Assembly (NCBI RefSeq): GCF_003014755.1
Contig: NZ_PYAW01000011.1
Coordinates: forward strand, 43,928-107,927
Length of the DNA stretch: 64,000 nt
From: Chitinophaga niastensis
GTDB taxonomy: Bacteria > Bacteroidota > Bacteroidia > Chitinophagales > Chitinophagaceae
Direction of reading: 5' to 3'
Made by a program: the position numbers and the translations under genes
Shown here: piece by piece, positions 25,148-34,019 of the stretch
Layout of the letters: each line of letters begins with the position of its first letter
Numbering within the stretch: the first letter of the stretch is position 1
Notes under the pieces: generated by a model
What the model was told of the DNA's origin: nothing
The model's database searches: none
What the model saw: the letters and a program-made list of their open reading frames with translations, nothing else

Positions 25148-27232
25148 TTACTGAATTATTGTAACATCATATGTACCAGCGGGATTGGATACTGCCCCAC
25201 TTGAATTAGTAAAACTTACATTTATATTATTACCTGCTCCTGTAGACCTTGCCCAACCAATGATCATACCTGTAGCCAGATTGCTTTGCGGATTGATAAT
25301 AATAGTTGCATTCGCATTAACAGTACCTCCTGAGGAAACAGTAATTGCTCCAGTATACAATCTGGAAGTATTGTTATTCATATTGCCGCTTGATGGCAAC
25401 GTAACAGTACCTTTCATAACATTTGTAAGAATTGTACCTGTAGCACCCAGCTTTACAGTACCATTCACATCCAGGCTCGCTGCCGGAGTATTAGTTTTAA
25501 TGCCTAATTCTTTATTCGTATTATCCCAGAAAAGATTAGCAGCATCCTGGGTGGTTTCAGTTGTGGCATCAACTGTCTGATTGGCGAATAGCAGACCTCC
25601 CGGAGTAAAAGCATTTGATCCCAAAGTAGTGACCACTTTATACCATGGGTTAGTACCTGCAATTAATGGAGGTGGTGGAGCAGGGTTATTTTTCCATTCT
25701 CTTAATGCTAATGTATTCTTATCAAAATAAAGCTGTGTAGTATAACCCGTATTCTGAAACGACAATACACTCCATGCCCAAGCACTTGTTCCACCAGGAC
25801 CATTAGTTACAATACCAGAAGTAGGGCTTGCCCATATTTTCATTCTGTATTTAGGATCAGGAGCATCCGCATAAGTAATATCATTACTAGCCAAATTACC
25901 ATAAGAAGCACCTCCGGTAATGTCCGGAGCCGGCACATACGTAGATGATGCCACATTCCATTTTAATACATCACCATCGTTGGGTGTAGCGGTAGATACA
26001 GCATTATTCTGGATTTTATTAGCATTCCAGAGCGCATTTGTATTGTCCGCAGTAATAGTCCAGGTACGGTCTGCTGAGAGATCAGCACCAAGCGGTAAAG
26101 GTGTTATTGAGGCAATACCTGTTCCTTTGGCAAGTGTGATCTGCCTGGATGTAGCCACATAGGCAGGTGTAAAAAACTCCAGTGTGGTCGCATCTTTTAC
26201 GCGCAACATATCACCCGGGCTACCGATCGCTGAAACGCCGGTACCACCGCGACTTACCGGCAATGTGCCTGTTGTGATTTTACCTGCGTCCAAATTTGGT
26301 ATATCCGTTGCCGTTAGTAGTCTGAATAACGGCACACCATTGCTTCCATTAGGCGCTGCAAATACCTGGTTGGCAGTCTGGCTCGCCAATGCTGCTGTTA
26401 ATGTACCACTTGTTGTAACAGGACTGCCAGTAACTGTGAAAATAGACGGCATTGTTAATCCTACGGAAGTAACGCCTGTAGCAGCGGCAGGTGCTTTAGC
26501 CTGCCATTGTGTTCCATTAAAAGTAAGTACATCATTATTTGCAGGAGGAATTGTAAATAATATCGGAACACCGGATAATTTATTTGCATTCCAAAGTGCG
26601 GTGCCATTATCTGCGGTAATGGTCCATGTTCTGTCTGCAGAAAGGTCTGTTCCTACAGGAGCAGCTGTAACAGAAGCAATACCAGTTCCTGGCGCAATAG
26701 ATAAATTCCTGGATGCCAATGCAAAATTGGGTGGTGTCCAGTTAATCCATTTACCAGCCTGATATTGGAGCAGTTGATTATTAGCGGGTGCTGTAATAGT
26801 GGCATCACCCATCATATTAATTGAGTAATCGCCTGCCGCCGGTAATATATCACCGGTACGTGTTTTAAAGGTGGTTACGCCGGTGTTTGTAATTGTACTA
26901 CCTGCAATACCAATACCGGTACCGGCTATGATATCGGAAAACTCCAATACTTTTTGCCATCCGGCAGTTTTTTTCAGGTATAAAGCTTTGTCGTCTATTA
27001 TATATACAAACATCCCATCAGCAGCACCAAATAGCGCTCCACCAGCCAGGATCTGCACTTTTGCAATGCGGGGTAGTAATAGCCCTTGTTTGTCAGCATT
27101 CAACTCCAGCAATGCATTTTTGTTCAGCAGCGTTGGATTCATTCCCAGCTTCAATTGCTGTGCCGACGCCTTTTGACTAAATATACAAAACAGTGTGCCT
27201 GCGCACACGCTTAACAACCCTTGCAACTTCAT
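25148..27232 (-). CDS. Secreted repeat protein with phage-tail-fibre-like modules
   Basis: 694 residues from ATG 27232, opening a signal peptide (MKLQGLLSVCAGTLFCIF, ending ASAQ). QQLKLGMNPTLLNKNALLEL resembles the N-terminus of the upstream gene product, marking a shared domain. A segment with GTGIAS...DLSADRTWTITAD...LWNANK occurs twice (around residues 180-230 and 375-420), an internal duplication. Between them lies LDAGKITTGTLPVSRGGTG, a motif characteristic of phage tail fibres. The last ~120 residues (AASLDVNGTVKLGATG onward) resemble a trimeric fibre tip. I see no T9SS sorting domain. Function unknown; a surface fibre is my inference. Confidence 0.65.
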   Translation of the reverse strand: MKLQGLLSVCAGTLFCIFSQKASAQQLKLGMNPTLLNKNALLELNADKQGLLLPRIAKVQILAGGALFGAADGMFVYIIDDKALYLKKTAGWQKVLEFSDIIAGTGIGIAGSTITNTGVTTFKTRTGDILPAAGDYSINMMGDATITAPANNQLLQYQAGKWINWTPPNFALASRNLSIAPGTGIASVTAAPVGTDLSADRTWTITADNGTALWNANKLSGVPILFTIPPANNDVLTFNGTQWQAKAPAAATGVTSVGLTMPSIFTVTGSPVTTSGTLTAALASQTANQVFAAPNGSNGVPLFRLLTATDIPNLDAGKITTGTLPVSRGGTGVSAIGSPGDMLRVKDATTLEFFTPAYVATSRQITLAKGTGIASITPLPLGADLSADRTWTITADNTNALWNANKIQNNAVSTATPNDGDVLKWNVASSTYVPAPDITGGASYGNLASNDITYADAPDPKYRMKIWASPTSGIVTNGPGGTSAWAWSVLSFQNTGYTTQLYFDKNTLALREWKNNPAPPPPLIAGTNPWYKVVTTLGSNAFTPGGLLFANQTVDATTETTQDAANLFWDNTNKELGIKTNTPAASLDVNGTVKLGATGTILTNVMKGTVTLPSSGNMNNNTSRLYTGAITVSSGGTVNANATIIINPQSNLATGMIIGWARSTGAGNNINVSFTNSSGAVSNPAGTYDVTIIQ

Positions 27233-27264
27233 ACAACATCTTTTAAGTAAGCACAAAAAGGAAT

Positions 27265-27294
27265 GAAACGGCTACGCCTATACGTAGCCGTTTC
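27265..27294 (-). terminator. Intra-operon hairpin between the two fibre-like genes
   Basis: GAAACGGCTACG pairs perfectly with CGTAGCCGTTTC around a 6-base loop; minus-strand ATTCCTTTTTGTG follows. It may partially terminate, so that the first gene is made in excess over the next two. Confidence 0.65.
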
Positions 27295-27309
27295 AAATAC
27301 TTTTTAATC

Positions 27310-29259
27310 TTATTTCTTGATAATATACCAGGTGCCGACACCATCTGATTGTACAGTAATGAAAGTCCAGTCGTTGAAGATATCAATGGAATTACCATCT
27401 TCAATAAACTCACCACCCGCAGCTTTAATGGTTACTTTATTATCGATATTATTACCAGCAACAGACAGTACTTTTTTGATAGTGTAGATACGGCCTTTTA
27501 TACCTGCGGCAGTAGGCAAAGTTATCGTAGCAACGGCCGGATTTTTTACAATGATAGTATAGTCGTTAGGAGTAACTGTATAATCACCAGTTACTACATT
27601 AAGAGACATAGATACGGAACCAGCCACCTGGAATGTAGAGTTGGCAGCAGTAGTAGTATCGCCTACCAGCACATTTTTCTGTATAGATACTTCATTTCCA
27701 AATTTCTTCGCACCAGCAAAAGATTGTGCTGCATTACTCACCAAACCTCCTGTTACCAGTGGAGCTGCAATTGGTATACTCACCGTTACTTTACTGGTTA
27801 CTGCATCTTCTGCGATTGCCAGATCTAAACCGGCATGATCGGCTGCGAAGGTTAAATCTTTAAATGCAGTGGCGGATAATGCCCTTGTCATAACGTTGCC
27901 GGTTACAGCATCACGTACCAGTACATTCTTCTGGGTATTAGTAGCATCAGGAGCGATCGCTGTAAGTACCAGGTTCTGATCCAATGTAGTATTACCCTTT
28001 ACATGTAAATCATTGGCTAAGGTGGCAGCACCGGTTACATTCAGTGTACTTGATAAAGTAGTAGCACCGGTTACACCCAGTGTACTTGATAAAGTAGTAG
28101 CACCGGTTACATTCAGTGTATTTGATAAAGTAGTAGCACCGGTTACACCCAATGTATTTCCTAACGCAGTAGCACCGGTTACACCCAGTGTACCTCCTAC
28201 AGTAGAATTTCCGTCTACAGTAAGATTATTTGCTACCCCAATTATATGAAAGTTGCCAGTCACAGTAGAGTTACCACCAATAGTAGCACCGCCTGCAGTA
28301 ACAGTCAGCCCTGTACCTAATGTACCTGATCCAACAATGTTCAGATTTTTGTTACCGTTAATATCCTGCAGGAAAGTTTTTAAACCATCAAAAGACTGAG
28401 CAGCTGTAGTTACAGCACCGGGATGGGTTGCATCTGCTGCATGCAGTATAAGTTTAGGAGGAGCACCAACAACAGAATTGTCGATAGAGAGGCCTTCCGG
28501 AACACCAGTACCATCAAAAGCACCAATAATCATTGCTTTGGTGGCCTTATCAAATCTTGCCCAATCGGCCTTGCTTAGCAGACCTGCATTGATAGTACCA
28601 TCCTGTGTGTTAATTGTCAGTTTGTGATCCCCGGTACCATTATCTGTATATGCGTAGCTAGTAGCATCGGCAGTGGTCAATGTTTGTGTAGCTGTACCAT
28701 CAGCATTGATGGTCATCGCATTTACGAATGCACCGGTTGACAATTTACGGGAACTAACTTTTCCTGTTACTGGATCGATGAGTAACACGTCTACTCCTGG
28801 GGAGAGGAAATCAAGTTTTTTCAGGAATGTGTACCCGTTATCCACCACAATCCCTTCTATATTATTTGCTCTGATTGAAAAAGGGATGTTGTTAGTAGTA
28901 CCGATAAACTGAGCAGCTGTGGCTGCATTACCGCTGGTAGACCAATAATTCTGCGCAATATTCGCAGTATTAGCCATCTTTTCCCAATAGCCATGATTTC
29001 TCACATAAAATCCTTCCTCACCGGCTTTCTTTAAATAGATGATCATACCATCCGGTGGTGTAAGCCCCTGAATGCCTACAGTATCCGCTAAACGAGGCAA
29101 GAGCAAACCTTGCTTGTCTGCATCCAGTTCCAATATGGCGGACTTTTCAACGGTAGTAGGGTTTTTACCCACTTTCAACTGGGCATTTGCCTGTGTGGCT
29201 ACCAAACCAACACCACCCAGCAACATAACGCGTACTGCAATGCGTAAAGATTCTTTCAT
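27310..29259 (-). CDS. Secreted fibre-like repeat protein
   Basis: 649 residues with a signal peptide (about 1-27, ending ANAQ). LKVGKNPTTVEKSAILELDA through MIIYLKKAGEEGFYVRNHGYW is the N-terminal domain shared with the downstream protein. Residues about 345-445 consist of a 12-residue repeat (GATTLSSTLNVT and variants), encoded by a 36-bp tandem repeat at 28028-28207. The C-terminus (TVTPNDYTIIVKNPAVATIT...TWYIIKK) resembles the tip domain of bacteriophage or Bacteroidota surface fibres. First gene of the operon. There is no clear T9SS sorting domain, and its anchoring is unknown. Confidence 0.65.
   Translation of the reverse strand: MKESLRIAVRVMLLGGVGLVATQANAQLKVGKNPTTVEKSAILELDADKQGLLLPRLADTVGIQGLTPPDGMIIYLKKAGEEGFYVRNHGYWEKMANTANIAQNYWSTSGNAATAAQFIGTTNNIPFSIRANNIEGIVVDNGYTFLKKLDFLSPGVDVLLIDPVTGKVSSRKLSTGAFVNAMTINADGTATQTLTTADATSYAYTDNGTGDHKLTINTQDGTINAGLLSKADWARFDKATKAMIIGAFDGTGVPEGLSIDNSVVGAPPKLILHAADATHPGAVTTAAQSFDGLKTFLQDINGNKNLNIVGSGTLGTGLTVTAGGATIGGNSTVTGNFHIIGVANNLTVDGNSTVGGTLGVTGATALGNTLGVTGATTLSNTLNVTGATTLSSTLGVTGATTLSSTLNVTGAATLANDLHVKGNTTLDQNLVLTAIAPDATNTQKNVLVRDAVTGNVMTRALSATAFKDLTFAADHAGLDLAIAEDAVTSKVTVSIPIAAPLVTGGLVSNAAQSFAGAKKFGNEVSIQKNVLVGDTTTAANSTFQVAGSVSMSLNVVTGDYTVTPNDYTIIVKNPAVATITLPTAAGIKGRIYTIKKVLSVAGNNIDNKVTIKAAGGEFIEDGNSIDIFNDWTFITVQSDGVGTWYIIKK
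28028..28207. repeat. 36-bp coding tandem repeat, five units
   Basis: GCACCGGTTACA recurs at 28028, 28064, 28100, 28136 and 28172, an exact 36-bp period; units differ by a few bases (ATTCAGTG versus ACCCAGTG), and flanking units are more diverged. It lies within the fibre gene and adds 12 residues per unit. Copy-number change would lengthen or shorten the fibre in frame. Confidence 0.9.
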
Positions 29260-29718
29260 AGATATCGGGATAAATAGTTAATGTCTAAAACACGCCGGGG
29301 ATTTCATATTCCCGGTAATAAAAAATATAATACGGGATAGCGATTATTCGTTGTGATTGTTATTGGCAGTATGGAGTATATAAAACCAGTTGTCAAGGAC
29401 CCATATTTTATTTTTCAATTATATATACGAATGATTCAAATATTAGGATCTCGTACATATAAAAATATATAGGTTAAAATTTTACATACTGCAAAAATGA
29501 CATATTAATAGATTTTAAAAAATGACATGATCATACCATTTTTAATATATATATTATCCATGTTAAATGTGGATAATACCCATTTGCAGGTAATATCATA
29601 TGATGCGATCGATTTCAGAGAGTAATAAAAGGGGATAATAGGTAACGCGGGTATACTTCTACACAAAGCTATCAAGCATGGGAAGCATGGGGTAACATGT
29701 TTGTGTTATAAAACAGAA
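29260..29718. other. AT-rich upstream region of the surface operon
   Basis: About 460 bases with no supported gene on either strand. It should contain the promoter of the leftward operon. A small hairpin (CCGGGGA / TTCCCGG, 29296-29316) sits about 40 bases before the operon start codon and could affect its expression. Confidence 0.5.
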
Positions 29719-29754
29719 AAACCCGTCGAAGGTAAATTACCTTGACGGGTTTCT
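29719..29754 (-). terminator. Terminator of clpC
   Basis: AAACCCGTC plus AAGG pair with CCTT plus GACGGGTTT, with one unpaired base, around a 7-base loop. It lies about 30 bases beyond the clpC stop. Confidence 0.75.
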
Positions 29755-29782
29755 GTGAGTATTATTTCAATTGCGTTTTTAC

Positions 29783-32317
29783 TTACGCTTCTGATTTTTC
29801 CGGTTTACTCTTGGAAGAGTTGTTTTTCAGCGTAAAGATCAGCTTCTGATTTTCCTTATCCAGATCAGCTACCAGTATATCTCCATCATGAATGTTCATG
29901 TTGAGGATTTCTTCGGCTAAAGGATCTTCCAGGTATTTCTGGATGGCCCTGTGCAATGGTCTGGCACCGAATTGCTGGTCGTAGCCCTTGTCTGCCAGGA
30001 AGCCTTTGGCTTCATCTGTCAGTTCCAGGCTGAAGCCCAGGTTGTTCAGACGTTTCAGCACGCTCTTCATCGTGATATCGATGATAACGTAGATGTGTTC
30101 TTTAGACAGTGAGTTAAAGATGATCACATCATCGATCCTGTTCAGGAACTCAGGAGAGAAGGTACGTTTCAGTGCTTTTTCAATGACTGATTTCGTATTA
30201 TCTTCTTCGCTTACGGCTCTTGCGTTGGTAGTGAAACCAACACCTGCACCGAAATCCTTCAGCTGACGGGCTCCGATATTGGAGGTCATAATGATGAGGG
30301 TATTTTTGAAATCCACCTTACGGCCGAGACCATCGGTGAGGATACCATCATCCAAAACCTGCAACAGGAGGTTATAAATATCCGGATGTGCCTTTTCAAT
30401 TTCATCCAGGAGGATTACAGAGTAAGGTTTACGGCGAACTTTTTCAGTCAGCTGACCACCTTCTTCATAACCTACATATCCCGGAGGGGCACCGATGAGG
30501 CGGCTTACAGAGAATTTCTCCATGTACTCACTCATATCGATGCGGATTAACGCTTCGTCAGAGTCGAACATGTAGCGGGCCAGTGATTTGGCCAGCTCTG
30601 TTTTACCTACCCCGGTAGGACCCAGGAATATAAAGGTACCGATTGGTTTTTTAGGATCCTTCAGCCCTACGCGGTTACGCTGTATGGCTTTGGTGACTTT
30701 GCTGATGGCTTCGTCTTGTCCCACCACGGCTCCTTTAAGATCTTCACCCATGCGACGCAGTTTCTCAGTTTCTGCCTGTACCATCCTTTTAACAGGGATA
30801 CCGGTCATCATGCTAACCACTTCCGCGATGGCTTCTTCATCAATAGGGTAGCGTTTATGCTTCACTTCTTCTTCCCACATTGCTTTTGCGCGTTCCAGGT
30901 CTTCTCCCAGTTTCTTTTCAGTATCACGCAGTGCAGCGGCTTCTTCGAAGCGTTGGCTTTTAACTACTTTATTTTTTTCCTGCTTGATATCTTCAATCTG
31001 TTTTTCCAGATCGAGGATATTTTGCGGTACATTGATGTTTTTCAGGTGGACGCGGGCGCCTACTTCATCGAGTACATCTATCGCCTTGTCGGGCAGCAGA
31101 CGGTCCGTCATGTAGCGGTCGCTCAGTTTCACACAGGCATCAATAGCAGCATCAGTATAGCTTACGTTATGGTATTCTTCATAACGTTGTTTGATGTTAT
31201 TGAGGATCAAAATGGTTTCATCCACACTAGGCGGCTCTACCATTACTTTCTGGAAACGACGGTCCAGTGCGCCGTCTTTCTCGATGTACATACGGTACTC
31301 ATCGAGTGTAGAAGCACCAATGCATTGGAGTTCGCCCCTTGCGAGTGCGGGTTTGAAAATATTGGAAGCGTCCAGGGATCCTGAAGCGCCACCGGCACCA
31401 ACGATTGTATGAATTTCATCGATAAAGAGGATTACATCCCTGTTCTTTTCGAGTTCGTTCATGATGGCCTTCATTCTTTCTTCAAACTGGCCACGGTATT
31501 TGGTTCCAGCCACCAGTGCAGCAAGGTCGAGGCTTACCACGCGCTTATCGAAGAGCACGCGGGAAACTTTACGCTGCACGATACGCAGCGCCAGGCCTTC
31601 TACGATGGCGGTTTTACCCACACCGGGTTCACCAATAAGAATCGGATTGTTCTTTTTACGGCGGGAAAGGATCTGCGAAACGCGTTCAATTTCCTGCTCG
31701 CGGCCAACAATCGGGTCTAAGCTGCCGCTTTCGGCCAGCTTGGTAATATCTCTACCAAAGTTATCCAGTACGGGCGTTTTGGATTTGGTATTTGTCTGTT
31801 TGGCTTTGGATGCATAACTCTTTCTCTCGTCCTCAAACTCTTCTTCGCCCGGATCATCAAACTCTGATTTAGGGTCAGCAGATTTTACAAAGCCCAGTTC
31901 GTTTTTAAAAGTATCGTAGTCCACGTCAAATTGTTGTAAGATTTGTGTACAAACGTTTTCCTTATTCTTTAATATCGAAAGCATGAGGTGTTCCGTCTCC
32001 ACCGTAGCGCTTTTCAGTGCCTTAGCTTCTAAAACGGTTACACGTATTACTTTTTCTGCCTGTCTGGTAAGCGGGAGACTATTGATATTAGCAATATTCT
32101 TTCCTGTTTTATCTTTTACAGCCAGTTCTACTTCCTTGCGTAATTCGTATAGGTCTACGTTCAAAGCCTGCAGAATCTTTACGGCCGTACCTTCGCCTTC
32201 GCGTATAATACCTAACAGCAGGTGTTCTGTACCTATGAAGTCATTTCCCAGGCGTAAAGCTTCCTCTCTGCTGAACGAAATGATCTCCTTAACTTGCGGT
32301 GAAAAATTCTGGTCCAT
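29783..32317 (-). CDS. clpC: ClpC-type AAA+ unfoldase subunit
   Basis: 844 residues. Two Clp N-terminal repeats (1-145; IISFSREEALRLGNDFIGTE), first AAA+ module with Walker A GEPGVGKT and Walker B VILFIDEIHT, a middle coiled region with the UVR-like segment SQRFEEAAALRDTEKKL, second AAA+ module with GPTGVGKTE and VILLDEIEKAH, then the C-terminal D2-small domain (GARPLHRAIQKYLEDPLAEE). With ClpP it unfolds and degrades proteins in the cytoplasm. The linker near 160-185 is unusually rich in Asp/Glu and Lys. Monocistronic. Confidence 0.95.
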   Translation of the reverse strand: MDQNFSPQVKEIISFSREEALRLGNDFIGTEHLLLGIIREGEGTAVKILQALNVDLYELRKEVELAVKDKTGKNIANINSLPLTRQAEKVIRVTVLEAKALKSATVETEHLMLSILKNKENVCTQILQQFDVDYDTFKNELGFVKSADPKSEFDDPGEEEFEDERKSYASKAKQTNTKSKTPVLDNFGRDITKLAESGSLDPIVGREQEIERVSQILSRRKKNNPILIGEPGVGKTAIVEGLALRIVQRKVSRVLFDKRVVSLDLAALVAGTKYRGQFEERMKAIMNELEKNRDVILFIDEIHTIVGAGGASGSLDASNIFKPALARGELQCIGASTLDEYRMYIEKDGALDRRFQKVMVEPPSVDETILILNNIKQRYEEYHNVSYTDAAIDACVKLSDRYMTDRLLPDKAIDVLDEVGARVHLKNINVPQNILDLEKQIEDIKQEKNKVVKSQRFEEAAALRDTEKKLGEDLERAKAMWEEEVKHKRYPIDEEAIAEVVSMMTGIPVKRMVQAETEKLRRMGEDLKGAVVGQDEAISKVTKAIQRNRVGLKDPKKPIGTFIFLGPTGVGKTELAKSLARYMFDSDEALIRIDMSEYMEKFSVSRLIGAPPGYVGYEEGGQLTEKVRRKPYSVILLDEIEKAHPDIYNLLLQVLDDGILTDGLGRKVDFKNTLIIMTSNIGARQLKDFGAGVGFTTNARAVSEEDNTKSVIEKALKRTFSPEFLNRIDDVIIFNSLSKEHIYVIIDITMKSVLKRLNNLGFSLELTDEAKGFLADKGYDQQFGARPLHRAIQKYLEDPLAEEILNMNIHDGDILVADLDKENQKLIFTLKNNSSKSKPEKSEA

Positions 32318-32617
32318 TGTGAGATTATTAAATTATCAAAAACCCTTACGGGGGCTTGCTTATACAATAATAACGAATAATTCTGACTTACATTATCACG
32401 CTACATTACCGGAATGAAGTTATTCCTTTTTTAAACTTAAACAACTTACACTTTAATAGTATAAGAATTATTTTTGCGGTGATGCGGGTAACGATCGTTT
32501 AAAAAATATCTACGAAGAAAAGGAGATTTACGTTCGATCTCTTACAGTTATATTTTATAGGCGGTTCCCTGTATTCAAAATTGATTTTTACTAAAAGTAT
32601 AAAACAACGTCCAACGT
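32318..32617. other. Divergent intergenic region clpC / STAS gene
   Basis: 300 AT-rich bases. A rightward TATTTTTG (32469-32476) fits the -7 box and would give the STAS transcript a leader of about 140 bases. No gene is supported on either strand. Confidence 0.4.
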
Positions 32618-32995
32618 ATGAAATTCAAAATTGATACCAAAGAAAAAATAGTCGTTTTTTGTCCGGAAGAAGATACATTGGATGCTAATTTGTCAGCCGA
32701 CTTCCTTTCCACTATTACTTCCCTACCGGAGCTGGAGGGACGCAATCTCATACTGGATCTGTCATTGGTACAAAAAATTGATGCTACCGGCGTAGAAGCC
32801 ATTTTAACAGTATACGAAACTTTATACGGCAATAATCTCTCCTGTGCGATCACCGGACTTAACAACACTTTAACAGCTCAACTGAAGGAAACGGGATCAG
32901 ATATGCTGAATCTGGCTCCTACCATGGCAGAAGCGATAGATCTGATCATGATGGAAGAACTGGAAAGAGAACTCATGGATGGATTAGGAGAATAA
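32618..32995 (+). CDS. STAS-domain protein (anti-sigma antagonist-like)
   Basis: 125 residues forming a single STAS domain: FKIDTKEKIVVFCPEEDTLD, then LILDLSLVQKIDATGVEAIL, the strand-loop-helix that normally contains the phosphorylated Ser (DSSG in SpoIIAA). Here the loop reads DATG, so Thr would be the acceptor if it is phosphorylated at all. The C-terminus is a long helix rich in Met/Glu. No partner kinase or sigma factor is nearby. It is 15 bases upstream of rnz and probably co-transcribed with it, an arrangement seen in several Bacteroidota genomes as far as I recall. Confidence 0.78.
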   Translation: MKFKIDTKEKIVVFCPEEDTLDANLSADFLSTITSLPELEGRNLILDLSLVQKIDATGVEAILTVYETLYGNNLSCAITGLNNTLTAQLKETGSDMLNLAPTMAEAIDLIMMEELERELMDGLGE

Positions 32996-33010
32996 CTTAT
33001 TTTTAGGCAC

Positions 33011-33919
33011 ATGTTTGCAGTAACAATACTAGGTAACAATTCGGCTATACCCACTCTGGACAGGCACCCCACAGCACAGGTAGTCACTTGCAATGAACAG
33101 CTGCTGCTGGTTGATTGCGGTGAAGGCACGCAATTACAGATAACACAATACAGAATCAGACGCAGCAAGCTCCGGTATATTTTTATCAGTCATCTTCATG
33201 GAGATCATTATTTCGGATTAATCGGCCTGATAAATACCCTTAACCTGATGGGGCGTACAGAGCCGCTCAGCGTATATGCGCCACCGGAACTGGAGCAGAT
33301 CATTCAACTACAGCTGGATTGCTCAGGCACCATCTTAAAATTTGAATTATCGTTTGTTCCGTTATTACCGGGTTACAGCGGGTTAATTCTGGAAGACAAA
33401 GATTTGCGGGTAAGCTGTTTTCCTACGCAGCACCGGATTTCCTGTTTCGGATTTTCTATTGAGATGCAGAAACGTAAACGTAAACTGATACCAGAGCAGG
33501 CCAAGGCCTATGAAATCCCGGCAGCTTATTTCTCTAAATTACAGGAAGGAGCTGATTATCAGCGGAAAGATGGCAGCATTATAAAAAACGACTGGGTTAC
33601 TTTGTCTCCCGGCAAAGCTAAACGGTACGTTTACTGTGCCGACACAATTTACGATGTGAATCTGTTGCCATGGCTAAAAGATGCAGACATGATGTATCAT
33701 GAAACCACTTATCTGCATGATTTGGAGGACCGTGCTGCAGAGCGTTATCACAGCACTACCGTACAAGCAGCTTCGCTCGCTGCTGCTGCAGGTGTGAAGA
33801 AGTTGCTGATCGGGCATTTTTCTTCCAAATACACAGAATTGCAGCCATTTCTGGATGAATCGAGGCCTGTTTTTGCCAATACTGATATTGCAGAAGAGGG
33901 CGTGAGCTATATTGTTTAA
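33011..33919 (+). CDS. rnz: Ribonuclease Z
   Basis: 302 residues. Metallo-beta-lactamase fold endonuclease that trims the 3' end of tRNA precursors; relevant here because neither tRNA-Asp gene encodes CCA. Metal ligands are in FISHLHGDHYFGL, in YCADTIYD and in LLIGHFSSKY; the substrate arm region lies near residues 150-185 (EMQKRKRKLIPEQAK). HSTTVQAASLAAAAGV is the conserved family motif. Length and motif order are normal. Its stop codon is inside a 46-bp inverted repeat. Confidence 0.92.
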   Translation: MFAVTILGNNSAIPTLDRHPTAQVVTCNEQLLLVDCGEGTQLQITQYRIRRSKLRYIFISHLHGDHYFGLIGLINTLNLMGRTEPLSVYAPPELEQIIQLQLDCSGTILKFELSFVPLLPGYSGLILEDKDLRVSCFPTQHRISCFGFSIEMQKRKRKLIPEQAKAYEIPAAYFSKLQEGADYQRKDGSIIKNDWVTLSPGKAKRYVYCADTIYDVNLLPWLKDADMMYHETTYLHDLEDRAAERYHSTTVQAASLAAAAGVKKLLIGHFSSKYTELQPFLDESRPVFANTDIAEEGVSYIV

Positions 33920-34017
33920 GCTTTTAGCAATTAGCTTTTAGGAAAATGCAGCGAAAAAGAACGATGTTTTATCTTTTTCGCTGCATTTTCCTAAAAGCTA
34001 ATTGCTAAAAGCTTAAA
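33915..34017. terminator. Perfect 46-bp inverted repeat between convergent rnz and dapA
   Basis: The arm at 33915-33960 (beginning TTTAAGCTTTTAGCAATTAG) is inverted without mismatch at 33972-34017, leaving an 11-base loop. It overlaps the rnz stop and ends 2 bases before the dapA stop codon, so it can terminate both convergent transcripts. The outer part belongs to the AGCTAAT repeat family seen at 19984-20095; the inner part (GGAAAATGCAGCGAAAAAGA) is unique here. Confidence 0.85.
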
Positions 34018-34019
34018 GC

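Noticed and set aside
28028..28207. 36-bp repeats resembling the period of a CRISPR array
   Set aside because: Units are contiguous with no spacers, lie inside a coding frame and encode a 12-residue protein repeat.
25148..29259. Prophage origin for the fibre-like genes
   Set aside because: Signal peptides, a T9SS partner and absence of any capsid, tail or lysis genes argue for a cellular surface system.
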